Of a stretch of DNA of 64,000 bases, positions 44,813-58,188 are shown one piece after another. The stretch comes from Crambe crambe. Lineage: Eukaryota > Porifera > Demospongiae > Poecilosclerida > Crambeidae. The translations under genes and the position numbers were made by a program. Position 1 is the stretch's first letter. Every line of letters begins with the position of its first letter. Location: positions 806,001 to 870,000 of the forward strand of contig OZ004591.1 in NCBI GenBank assembly GCA_963924555.1. The letters run 5' to 3'. The notes beneath the pieces were generated by a model, which worked only from the letters and a program-made list of their open reading frames with translations, was not told the origin of the DNA and made no database searches.

Positions 44813-47800
44813 ATAAAACAACAAACCAACTAATAATACCTATGATTATTAGTTTTGAAGTATTGCTAATGGTGCCTTGACGGAATGATGGAAATATCCT
44901 ACACTGAACTTCTGTGTTGTTATTCTGCTGTGATGCTAGAGCAGTCAGAGTGAACCTTGTTCCATTACGTTCCACAGAAATCCCTCTCTTGCTGAGAAGT
45001 CTCCTTTCATCAATTTCTCGTGTATCATAACTGCGATCTGAGTTCTCTGGAAGCTTCACCGTCCAGTACAACGAAGCAGGACTGATATCAGCCATACAGG
45101 CAAAGGAGGCATTGATGTCAATAGGAGTGAAGCCATTGTTATGCTCACTAATTGTTAGCACTGCAAAAAGAAGGGAGAGAAATAAAAAGGTTCTGTATTG
45201 AACTATACTGTGAATGAAGTGATTCTCTATTACTATGTTAAGGAATCAGCTTATATATATTCATACTTTTTGTGGAATGATCAACTTCTCAGTGACTGAT
45301 GTACAGAGAATTTATTTACTTACTGTCATTATCTAGAATGAAGACAGAAGCATTAATGGATACATTCTTTCCTTCCTCAGGTATCACAACCAGAAAGAAA
45401 CCTTCTTCTTCTTCAAACACAGTGTCATCTACTACTGTCATGTTGAAGCACTGATGAACACTTGAGCCTTCCCCAAATGTCAGGACTTTGAAAACCTCTA
45501 TGTAATCCAAGTCAACTACAGCATAATTATTATGATTATGATTGTGGTGAAATCATTCCACAGATTCTTCAATATCAAACTCCCCTGAATGCTAAAGTGT
45601 CCTGGTACAATATCAGGACACAAAGAGAGGATTTGTTATTGCTCACCTGAAGCACTGCCATTACTCAATGATCTCACTGTCGAAGTGATATCTACCTCAA
45701 GACCATCCGTCAGAGAAACACAAACTTCTAACTGATCAGCTGACTCACTCACTCTGTATATGCTCTCATCAAAAGACAAAGGTAGATCTGCATAAGAAAA
45801 AAAAAGTATATTTATTATATATCGTATAATCATGGTACCTTGTGGTTGCAAAATGATCTCTGAAGTAAGACGATAGGCATAGAATCCAGGCACTCCAGTG
45901 TTGGTGCCATTTTCAGTGTCAACAACACCACTTCTTGGAATCATGAAGGACTGGTGAGTAGATCCAACTGAAGAGGAAGGACTGAAACCAACAACCACTG
46001 GACTCAATGGAATGTTGGTCTCATTGTAGAAGAAGAAAGCAAATGAAGTCTCATTGTTATACACCAAAGCCACTTGAAATGTGTTCACCTGCATGCAAGA
46101 GGGATGCAAGAACATACTTTCAAAAATTGTTAGAATGTTCTTTTCTTACCAACTGTGGATTGCCAATGGATTCATGTGGTACTTGGTACCATGTCACTAT
46201 GATGATGTTAATCGGTTGAAAGTTTACAGTGAGAAAATGTTTCTTTGTCAGATTCTTTGCCCGTTGTAGAGTGTCTGGATCAGTGGACATGCGATAAAAT
46301 ATTTCACCTCCTTGCCTACTGTGGAGGTCAGTCCAGAGAGGAGCTATGAGAGGCTGAGAGTGGGAGAAGCTAAAATCTCTAATAGGCGAAGAGGAGAAGG
46401 TGCCTCTGAAGGAAAGGAGGCCTTTCTCGTTGACCTGAAGTCATAAAAGTATCATGATTATAGATAATCAAAGGAGCAATCTTGGAATCTGTTTTTCCTC
46501 TAAATTAGCACTTAACCAAGCGATGATGAAAGACATAATTTGATTCACTAATGATATTTGCTCTCACATAGAGATTTGTTTCACTCAGTCCATAGAAGGG
46601 GAAAGGAGTTGAAAGAAATAGCAAAGCAGAGAAAAATTGAAGCCTTCTGTCCCCCAGCACCCCACCAAAGGGAAAAGAAGCACCAAAAGCACCAACTGCA
46701 AGACAACAATTTGTCACAATATGCCACACGCAATGAAAACTGCAATCGGATCAATGGTTATATTATCATGTAAAGAGTAGTTTGCCCCACTGAGCATGGA
46801 TTGAAGAGTTATCGCAAGTAAGCAGGAGGGAGAAAGTGGAAGGGTACCTCCGTAATTACAAACTTACCATCATTATCTCGGATCATCACATTAGCAGTAG
46901 CAGCTGCGATGGCAAGAGGGTAGAGAATTCGCAGTCTAACTGTGAAGACCTCACTACCTTGGGGCTCAAAAATAGTGTCATCGATGATAGTCACGTTATA
47001 ACACTTTATTCCTCCAGTGGATGTCACGTTCAGAGAAAAACCGTCAAAATCCTCACCATCTGTAGAATGTGTATCATCAATTGAGGGGACTTTTGAGATC
47101 AGAAAAAAACAACAATGCCCTGATTAGAGGGGTATGTTTGAAGAGAGGGGTGAGGGTATGCCATAATTAGAGGGCCGGGTGTCCTTATGCATGGCACAAT
47201 TAAATTGCCTTATAGTGAACTGCATGCTTTCAAGCCACACCTTCAGCCTTGTACCCAGGCCCACTTTCTCCCACTCTGTGAAAAAATTGAGGCCTGGGTA
47301 CAAGGCTTAACCTCACCTTCTGCAGTTCCATTGGCTGTCTGTATGTTATAGAGTAGAGTGGGTGGTAGCAATGGTCTGCGCTCATTCACACAAATCTGAA
47401 TGAGACCATTGGACTCTGATGCAGCGTAGCTACTCCTCACGAACTCTATGGCTCCTGAAGAGAAAGGTATTTTAACAAGGTTACACATCAGTAGCTCCCT
47501 TCATGTATACCTTGAGGTTGTTGTATTGTGAATGAATCCACACGGAACGCATAAAATCCTGGAAATTCGAGGTTACTGGTTTCCTCGATATTCACAGTGG
47601 CATTGGTCAGGCCAATGGGGATCATGAAGGGCTGACTCTGAGGATTGGAAAAACGTGATGGCTCAAAGCCAATGTTGCTGAAGCTGCCCCACTCGATCTC
47701 GCTATAGAAGAAGAAGACGAAGGACTCTCCTCCTATGCCTGAGACAAGCACGGCTTGAAATGTGTTGGACTGTGGATGAACCAACAAAATGCAAGTCATG

Positions 47801-50800
47801 GATGAAACACAAGTTAAAACAAACTGTAACTTACCTCATCTCTGCTAGAGCTGAACTGGGCCACCTTGAACCATGTGACCACTGTTACTTGATTGGATGT
47901 GAAGAGGGGCACATTAGGGAACAACTGATTCACCAGTCGTGTAGCTTGTGATAATGTGGTATTTCTCGTTGTTGTACGGTAGAAAATCCTCCCGAATCGG
48001 TTCAAGTCGACATTGCTCCAGAAAGGAGCAATGAGAACTCTATCGTTTCCAGTGCGGGTGAAACGTCTAGGTAAATTATTGACAAACGAACCAAAGAAGG
48101 AAAGTAGTCCATTTTCATTGATCTGCAATGATTAGTGGATCTCAATAGCAAGCAACAATCTTGTCTAGCTAGCCATCATACTGAGAGAGTGGATGAGGAT
48201 TGTCCATATACTCTGAACCTCTGTGGTAGGATTATGTTGACAGCTCCATCGAAGAGTGGTCTAGCTTCCTCATCTCCAACGAGAAGACCAAACTCAAAGG
48301 ATAAACCAAACTGACCAACTGCAACAAGATAAGTCATGAGTTAGACTAGCTAACTCTGTGCAACTGTTGAATACTGAGGTCTTTCTGGTAGCTAGGAATA
48401 TCTCACTGTACTTGTATTAATTGTGTACTGGGAATGATGACATTTATATTCACTCTTCACCTCGAGTATATTTATTAGGACTACTGTAATTTAGCTACTC
48501 AATTCTTGACCAATTACCAACACCAGTAGAGAGATAACAACTTACACTCTCTTCCAATGTCTTAAAGTATGAATTCAGTCAAGAATTGAGAGTTATATAC
48601 AACTCACTGCTGCTGTCTTGAATAAACACTGAAGCATCAACGCTTATCACAGCCCTTCCCTCCACAGGCAGTACAGTTAGGAAGAATCCTTCTTCTTTCT
48701 CAGGCTCTGTGTCATTGAGTATTGTCACGTTGAAGCATTGACGAAGATCCATACTACTTTCCGAAAATGTAAGAACAGCTGAAACTCCAACATAATCTAA
48801 GTTCACTGCAAAGTGTATTAAGAGTTTTGCATAACTAGCTATTAAATTTTGTTATTAATTTTACCTGAAGCACTGTTGTTATTCTGTGATCTTACGATCA
48901 AGGTGATATTCATGATGTTTCCTTCAAGAAAAACACACACTTCAAATTGGCCAACTGACTCATTCACCCTGTACATCCTCTCTTCAAATTTCACAAGTAT
49001 ATCTGCAGATTTATAATAAGAGATGAAATTCTAATGTTGCTATGGTGGATTCCACACCTTCTGGTTGAAGAATTACATCTCTGTCAGTGCGATAAGCATA
49101 AAAACCAGGCACTCCAGTGTTGGTGCCATTTTCAATGTTATTAGTATCACTTCTTGGAATCATGAAGGACTGGCCAGTGGATCCACCTGAAGAGGAAGGA
49201 CTGAAACCAACAGTTACAAATCTCGATGGGACATTGGTCTCCTCATAGAAGAAGAAGACAAATGAATTCACACTGTTGCAAGCTAAAGCAACTTGAAATG
49301 TGTTCACCTGTGAAATATGTAAGGATTTTAAAAATAAAGAGCATGATGTGTTTTTTTGTATCAACTGACCAACTGTGAGCTCCCAAAGGATTCATGTGGT
49401 AATCTATACCATGTGACTATGATAATGTTAGTTGGTTGAAAGCTGTTCACATTAGGAAAATATTTCAGAGTCAAATTCCTTGCTTGTTCCAAAAGACCCA
49501 TATCAGTGGATGTTCGATAAAAGATTCTTCTAAGACTGAGGTCTGTCCAGTATGGAGATATGAGAGGTTGAGAGTGGGAGAAGTTGAGATCTTGACGAAT
49601 TGTTGAGGAGAAAGAACTTCTAAATGAAAGGATGCCATTCTTGTTGACCTGGAAAAAAAAAGATTACTTATTATAATAACAGAAGTTGTTGAACTTACAA
49701 AGAGCGTATTTTCCCGTTCACCATAAAAGGGAAAGGAAAAGGGAAGAGATACTCTGAAGTTAGAAGTCTGGAGAGTTGCATCGCCTGCTGTCACACCAAA
49801 GGGGAAAGATGCTCCAAATTGACCCACTGCATATGGAAATAATTGAAAAAATTGCTCCATCATTATCATACGGCTGAATAGAAGTCAGAAAAAAAGAGAA
49901 AATTAATAATTGAGCCATAACTTAACTTGTAATGTTGGAGATAGTCCAACCATATGGAAAATTTGACATAAATGTTCGAGAAAGTTAATGTCAGGTTAAT
50001 AGTCCTATCTCCCATATTAGCTATGCATGGTATGACTTGCCATCACTATCCAGGATGATAATGTCAGCTGTGACAGTTGAAGGTATGAGAGGAGGAAGAA
50101 GTCGTAATTGAACCGTCAAGTTCTCACTTGGGGATTCAAAAATCACGTCATCAATAAGAGTCACATTGAAACACTTGATTTCTCCAGAAGATGTCACAGT
50201 CAGAGATAAGCTAGTGTAGTCCTCGTCACCTAGAGGTTATTATTTCCACTTACCTGTGTTATAACAAGCTAGCTATTTCCAGCTTACTCTGTGCACTTCC
50301 ATCAAGAGTGTATATGTGATAGACCAGAGTAGATAACGATTGTCTAGTCTCATTCACACAGATCTCAACAAAACCAGCGGACTCTAACACAGTGTAGGTA
50401 CTCCTTGTAAACTGCACAGCTCCTGTATTATTTCCATGGAGATCATTCAATGTGGATATTATTCAACAAAACACACTTTTTGGTTGCTGTATTGTGGTTG
50501 TGTCCACACGGAAAGCATAGAATCCTGGAATTTCGAAATTACTGGTTTGGTTGATATCCACAGTGGCACTGGTCAGGGCAATAGGGATCATGAAGGGCTG
50601 ACTTCCAGAAACTGAGTAGAAAGAGTAACGTGATGGTTCAAAGCCAATGTTGCTGAAGCTGCCCCACTCGATATCTCCATAGAAGAAGAAGACAAAAGAC
50701 TCAGAGCCAGTCCCTGACACAAGGACAACTTGGAATGTGTTGGACTGCAACAAATCATTATTATAGTATACAATTAGGTAAGATAAGGAGCTGAACTATA

Positions 50801-53800
50801 GCTCACCCGTCTATCAAAAGTCAAGGAAGTAGACTCAGCCACTCTGAACCATGTGACTACTGTTACTTGATCGGACAGGAAAAAGAGTACATTAGGGAAT
50901 AACATTTTCACTAGTCGTGTGGCTCTTGATAAGGTATCACGGTTGGTTGTCGTGCGGTAGAAAATGCTCCCAAACCGGTTGAGGTCGATGTTACTCCAAA
51001 AGGGAGCGATGAGAACTCCATTGTTTGTAAGGGAGAAAGGTCTGGGAGTCCTTATGAATGATGAGGTGTAAAAAGATAGGACCCCATTTTCATTGATCTG
51101 TAATACAAACAGGACCACAGAATGGAATGACTGATTAATGCCTTATATACCAGCCAAACACTATATATAATAATCTGTTTGTGGTGCTTGTTTGTGGCTA
51201 AGATTGGTGAAGATTACTGCCTTCTTCTTTACATAGATTTATGTTATTATGAGATCATTCATATCACATGACTGACGCACCAAGAAACTTGTTGAAGATT
51301 GGCCATATATTGCAAAGCTTCGCTGCACAGTGATGCTGATTGCTCCGTCAAAGATTGGTCGAACCAGACTATCACCGATAACAGGGCCAAAGTCAAAGGA
51401 AGAGCCAAACTGACCAACTGCATGGTATGATAACAATACAGTATCTAACTAACATGACTGTGGCAAGTCTTATTAAAGAGGTGCATGCGATACAGTCTGT
51501 AGCTGCTCACCATCATTATCTTGAATGAAGACAGAAGTGCTCAAAAACAGCACACTCCTTCCTTCCGTGGGCACCACACCCAGTGAGAACCCTTCCTCTT
51601 CCTCTGGTATATTATCTTCCAGTATTCTCACATCAAAGCATTGACTGAAGTTGAAGCCTCCCCCAAACATCAAGACAGAGGACACTTGCACATAGTCTGA
51701 GTTGACTGGGTGTAAGAATAAAGGATTAGTCATGAAGGGGCCTTATAGCTAATGGGATGGAGCTACATAGACCACAAACTTACTGGAAACTAAGTTAGCT
51801 CATCAGGGTTACAATTTTTGTGGTTGCATAGAAATCCACGAAAATTTTACCCATTTGATATTATAGTGAGACTTACTTGTGATTCACTGGGGTGTGATTT
51901 ATGTATATTTGGTCTTCACGTATATTAATTTTGGTGTTCCTACCTGAAGCACTTCCATTCTGTGATCTTACTGTCAGACTGACCAGCTCCATCATAGCAC
52001 CTTCAACAGAGACACACACTTCAAACTCTCCTATGGACTCACTCACACGGTACACCCTTTCTTCAAATCTCAACAATACATCTGCAATAATCCAAGAAAC
52101 TAACAAATGAACTACCACCATTGTTAAAGTATTAACACTATCATTACTCATGCTATCACCATTGTTAAAGTATTAACACTATCATTACTCATGCTATCAT
52201 CATTGTTAAAGTATTAACATTTACTCATGCTATCACCATTGTTAAAGTATTAACACTATCATTACTCATGCTATCACCATTGTTAAAGTATTAACACTAT
52301 CATTACTCATGCTATCACCATTGTTAAAGTATTAACACTATCATTACTCATGCTATCATCATTGTTAAAATATTAACATTTACTCATGCTATCATGCAAT
52401 TATTTGACTAGCTAGACTAATTTCACACCATGTGTTTGTAGAATGAAATTTCTATCAGTGCGATAAGCATAAAAACCGGGCACTCTAGTGTTTGAATTCC
52501 GTTCAATGTTATCAGTATCACTTCTTGGAATCATGAAGGACTGGCCAGTGGATCCATCTGAAGAGGAAGGACTGAAACCAACAGTTACAGATCTCGATGG
52601 GACATTGGTCTCGTTGTAGAAGAAAAGGGCAAATGAAGTATCACGGTCGTAAACTAGTGCCACTTGAAACGTGTTCACCTGCGATATGAAAGGTAGTCAA
52701 TTAGTAGCTCTTAACATAAGTAAATATATTAGACTAACTTCTGTGCCAAGAGAGACGTGGGGCACTTTATACCAAGTCAATATAACAACATTAGTAGGTT
52801 GGAAATTGGCACTTGGAAATAGATTTTGTATCAGGTTCCTTGCTTGCAAAAGAGTGTCTGCATCAGTGGACATGCGATAAAGGACGTCCCCTCGTCTGCT
52901 GAGACTGAGGTCGGTCCAGTATGGAGCTATCAGAGGCTGGGAGTGGAAGAAACCAAAGTCTCTAGTAAATACAGAGGTGAAAGCATTTCTGAAGGAAAGG
53001 ATACCGTTCTCGTTGACCTGAAATGATAAAAGCAATTACTCATTAATCATCATAGCTACTGACTGAATTCACTTACATTTAAAATGTTTTCACGTTGTCC
53101 ATAGAAGGGGAAAGGAGGGGAAAGAGTTTCTCGGATGTTAAAATTTGTAGAGGTACGAAGACTTCTGTCTCCCACCATCTCACCAAAAGGGAAAGAGTTC
53201 CCAAATTGGCCAACTATCATAAAATATTTGACTATTTAACTTTTTTTGAATCTTTACTGTTGGCTACATACCATCATCATCGATGATGAAGACTGATGCA
53301 GTAAAGTTGATAATCACATGTCTTCCATCAGGTGGTAGCAAGGTCAAAGTGAATGTTTCCTCCCTCTCAAACTCAGAATCATTGAATATTGCCACATTGA
53401 AACACCGACGAAGATTTGAGCCCCCTTCAAAGGTCAAATTGATGAAGACTTCACCATAGTCCAAACCAACTACGTATGACCATTGTAAAGACACAACTTA
53501 TAGGTAGGTGTTGGTAAGAGTCATAAAGGTTCTACCTGAGGCATTGTTATCCCGTGATCTCACCATCAGGGTGACATTATCCGTTAGTTTGCCTACTACC
53601 AAGGAAACGCACACTTCTAGGTGGCCAGCAGATTCTCTCACTCTATAGATATCCTCTTCAAAAGAGGCTAATATATCTATGAGCAGTGTAATAATGAGAT
53701 ATCATATGATTTCAGCAAAGATTACCACTACCTTCTTGAGCCAAAATATTAAGTAAATCAGTGCGATACGCATAAAATCCCGGCACTCCAGTGTTGGTTT

Positions 53801-56800
53801 TATCCTCAATGTCATCAGTGTCTCTTCTTGGAATCATGAAGGACTGTCCAGTGGATCGGGAAGGACTGAAACCAACAACTACTGAACTCGATGGAACTTT
53901 GGTCTCATTGTAAAAGAAGAAGGTGAATGAAGTCACATCATTGTGAACCAAAGCCACTTGAAATGTGTTCACCTACAAATGGGAAAAGACACAAAGCTAC
54001 GTAAGGCATGCATGACTATTCAACTTCATTCTGACTAACCAACTGTGCACTGCCAAGGGAGCGATGTGGCACTCTGTACCATGTGACTATAATGATATTA
54101 GTCGGTTGGAAGTTCACTAGAGGAAACTCCTCCTGTGTTAGATTCCCTGCTCGCTCCAAAATTTCTGGATCAGTGGACATGCGATAGAATATTTCACCTC
54201 CTTTCCTGCTGAGACTGAGGTCAGTCCAGTAAGGAGCTACGAGAGACTGAAAGTGGGAGAAGCCAAAGTCTCTAATAAATGAAGAGGAGAAGGAGTCCCT
54301 GAAGGAAAGGATGCCATTTTCGTTGATCTGAAGAATTCAATAATGCAGAAATTCGGTGGTGAGTTGTAGTCACTAACGAGTTATCTTACAAAGAGTGTTC
54401 CTTCTTGTCTATTGTAGAAAGGGAAGTTAGTTGGAAGAGATATTCTCAAGTTAGAACCAGAGGAGAGCTGAAGACTCTCATCTTCCAGAATTGGACCAAA
54501 GGGGAAAGACATTCCAAACTGACCAGCTGGATGAACAAACAAACAAACAAACAAACAAACAAACAAACAAACAAAATAATAAATACCTTTCCACACTATT
54601 TCTCATGCATGCATTTTCTACTCACCATCATCCTCTATGATGATGACTGAAGCAGTCAAGTTCCCAAATGCGCTTCTTCCCTTGGGGGTCTGCAAGGTCA
54701 AGAGGAATCTTTCTTCTCCTTCAAACTCAGAATCTTCCAGTATTGTCACAATGAAGCACTGGCGAAGTTCACCAAAAGTTAAATTGGTGGCAATTTCAGC
54801 ATAGTCTGAACCAACTATATTCATGAAGAAGAAATCTTGAATTTCAAATTTTCACTGGTAAAATTTAATTTGAATAGAGAAAAAATTCACTATGAACAAT
54901 GTTACAGAAAGCCATGCATCAAAATCACACACCAAAACCATCAATACTGACCCAAATCAGATGTGCCAGTGTCTTAAGTTTTCATAAGGTCACACTTAAG
55001 TTTTGATCACATGACTACATTTATGCTACCTGTTGTGCTGTTATCTTGTGATATGACAGTCAAATTAACGCCTCCTGTCACGTTTGCCTCCAGAGTCACA
55101 CACACTTCAAACCAACCAACTGATTCATTCACGTGGTACACAACCTCTTCAAATGATACCAGTAAGTCTGCACAAACACACATGATCATGAATGCACAGG
55201 ACAAAGTCATGATTCACCTTGTGGCTGTAGAATCACATCCAAATCGATACGGTATGCAAAGAAACCAGTCACTCCAGTGTTAGTGCCGTTTTCAATGGCA
55301 TTGATATCATTCCTTGGAAGTAGGAGGGATTGGAGGTTTAGACCAAAGCGAAAGGAGGGACTGAAACCAACACGCACCGAGCTTGGAGGAACAGAAGTGA
55401 CTTCATAAAAGAAGAGGGCAAACGAGTGCTCTTGATTGAAAACCAATGCTGCTTGGAATGAGTTCACCTGTGGGGAGATGATGAATGTTACATTGAGTGT
55501 CTTAGGGAGTATACTAACTGACCGATGTAGCACTGCCAATGGAGCTATGTGGCAGTCTGTACCACGTGACTACGATAATGTTGAGAGGTTGAAAGTCCAC
55601 ACTGGGAAATTGTTCATCAATCAAATCCTTTGCCCTCTGCAGTGTGTTAGAATCGGTGGAGAAATGGTAGAAGATGTTCCCACCAAACCTGCTGAGACTG
55701 AGGTCAGTCCAGTAGGGAGCAATGAGCGGATTATTGAAGGAGAACTCAAATCTTTGAGTGATGATTGAAGATAAGCTACCACTGAACGACAAAACCCCGT
55801 TCTCACTGATCTGAAAGCATAATCCAAATTATAACTGAATCCTTCCACTATTAATTAAGATGTAATAAAGCATAGGGTTATATGTAATCCTAAATCCTTC
55901 TGATATGTAGCTAAAGTTTCCTTCGCTCTGGAATGATGAGTGCTTATAAAGAATCTATTAATTGGTGGCCATGAATAACCAAGTGTCCTTCCCAAAGGAA
56001 ATCTAAATTCTTACAAAGAGACTTCTTTGACTTCCTCCATAGAAAGGGAAGAGAGTAGGAAGGAATAGGTTCAGGTTATCATTAGAAGACAGTCGTAGAC
56101 GTCTTTCCAGAAAATTGAAGGGGAAAGAAGCACCGAATTGACCAACTATAAAATTAATACGTATTCGTCTCCTTTATAGCTGTTTTCTCAACTACTAGCT
56201 AACGAACCGTCATTATCCAAGATAAGGACTGTAGCACTGAAGTTGCCAAATACAACTCTGTCCTTAGGAGTTTGTATGGTCAAATTGAACCTTTCCTCTG
56301 CCTCAGTCTCCATGTCCTCCAATATAGTCACACTGAAACACTGACCATCTTGCAATCCTTCTCCAAATGTCAAATTGGTGAAGACTTCAGAGTAGTCTAA
56401 GTCAACTAAACAGTTGCAGAGAAATCAGCTTGAGGGCAGAATCTATTGTACCAAAAGGCCTTGGGTCACTGAATCATACCTGAAGCATCACGCTCCTGTG
56501 ATACAACTGTCAGATTGACACCTTCTGTTACATTGCCTACCAAGGTAACACACACTTCAACTTCACCTTCCGACTCCCCCACTCTGTAAACATTCCGCCC
56601 AAATGATACCAGTAGATCTACACATAAATGAAACACAAATATTAAAGTCTATTTGCATTCACCTGACATTCACTATAACTGCTACAACTTTCTCAATTCT
56701 TAACTAAAATTAATTTCTAGTTTAATGCATCAACAGAGAGCTGATTATTCACACTCTCTGCTGGTGTTTGAAATTTGAAGAATTGAGAAAGTTATAGCAG

Positions 56801-58149
56801 TATAGCTACATCCATGGTGCCATGCCAGATGAATCCAAATAAACAAACTTTAGCATCAACATAGTGGACCTTTAGCCCCTTGAAATAAGACAGATTCTCT
56901 CTAATCTTACAGTACATAATGATTTCGCACCATCAGGTTGTAAAATATAAATGGTGTCTGTGCGGAAGGCATAGAACCCAGGCACTCCAGCATTGCTGTT
57001 GTCTTCAATGTCATCAATATCACTCCTTGGAATCATGAAGGAGGAGAGAGTGGAACCAAATGCAGAGGAAGGACTGAAACCAACGACTACCAATCTCGAA
57101 GGAACGTTGGTCTCTTCGTAGAAGAAGAAAATGAATGAAATCTCACTGTTATAAACCAGAGCCACTTGAAATGTGTTATTCACCTATATGATGTAAGAAA
57201 TAATTCATAAAAACTATAGCAACTAATCACTCACCAATTCTGCATTGCCAATGAACTGATGTGCTACTTCATACCATGTGACTACAATGACATTGGTGGG
57301 TTGGAAGTCCACATTGAGAAAATGTTTCTGAGTCAAGTTCTTTGCATATTGCAGAGTATGAGAGTTTGGATCAGTGGACATTCGATAGAAGATGTTTCCA
57401 CCTTGTGTCTGGAGTCTAAGGTCAGTCCAGTGAGGAGCTATAATGGGTTCAAAGTGAGAGAACCCCAAATTGTTGAAAAGGCGAGAGCCAATGGAAGACC
57501 TGAAGGAAAGGACTCCATTCTCATTGATCTGAAAGTGACATAATTAGAGTAATGCATCCATTATAAGAGTTTGTCATTTACGTAAAGGGACGATTCACGT
57601 CGTCCATAGTAGGGGAAGGCGGTTGAGAGTGATACCCGATTAAAGTTAGTGAGATCCGTATCTCCTTCTATCTCGCCAAATGGGAAAGAGGTTCCAAACA
57701 TACCAACTGCATGAAATAACAATAAGAAAAATCATGGAAAGAGGAGATTCTGGGGGATAGAGCAATCAGACACCCAATCTAGTCTTGTACCTGGCCCGTT
57801 TTTGTATCTACCCTCAATTTTTTTGCCGTAGATACGAAAAATGGGCCAAGCACTCAATCTCCTATGATTATTCCTTTACCTTCGTTATCCATGATGAAGA
57901 CAGAGGTGGTCAAGTTTCCAAATAACCCCCTCCCTCCCAGACCTGGAGACCCCGTCAGCATGACCAAAGAGAACCTCTCCTCTCTCTCCAACTCAGTGTC
58001 CTCCAGAATTGTGACATTGAAACACTGACGGAAAGAAGATCCTCCTCCAAATACAAGAACAGTAAGAACTCCACTGTAATCTGAGTTGGCTATAAAAGAA
58101 GTTGTATAATATTAGAACCCTTCACTGTGGACTCCTTGAAATACAAAAT

Positions 58150-58188
<39 letters not shown>

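Larger units (their letters stand above)
43769..45160 (-). other. C-terminal end of the giant gene: Ig, FN3-like exons, GPI-like tail
   Basis: Exons 45160-44840 (Ig, with SFACMA...YWTV...VQCRIF), 44714-44427 (FN3, GPPSPPGVKVRFISVSEVLLEW), 44298-44219, 44145-43926 and 43860-43769. The last ends TGHLLGLFFIFIVKFC and then the stop. This is the part that was copied to make P1, P2 and the 38-kb relic. The phase joins module 11 correctly. Confidence 0.85.

Noticed and set aside
44398..44829. Frame with a long polycysteine stretch before an FN3 domain
   Set aside because: The Cys run is the ACA microsatellite in an intron. The FN3 exon starts at the acceptor at 44714.
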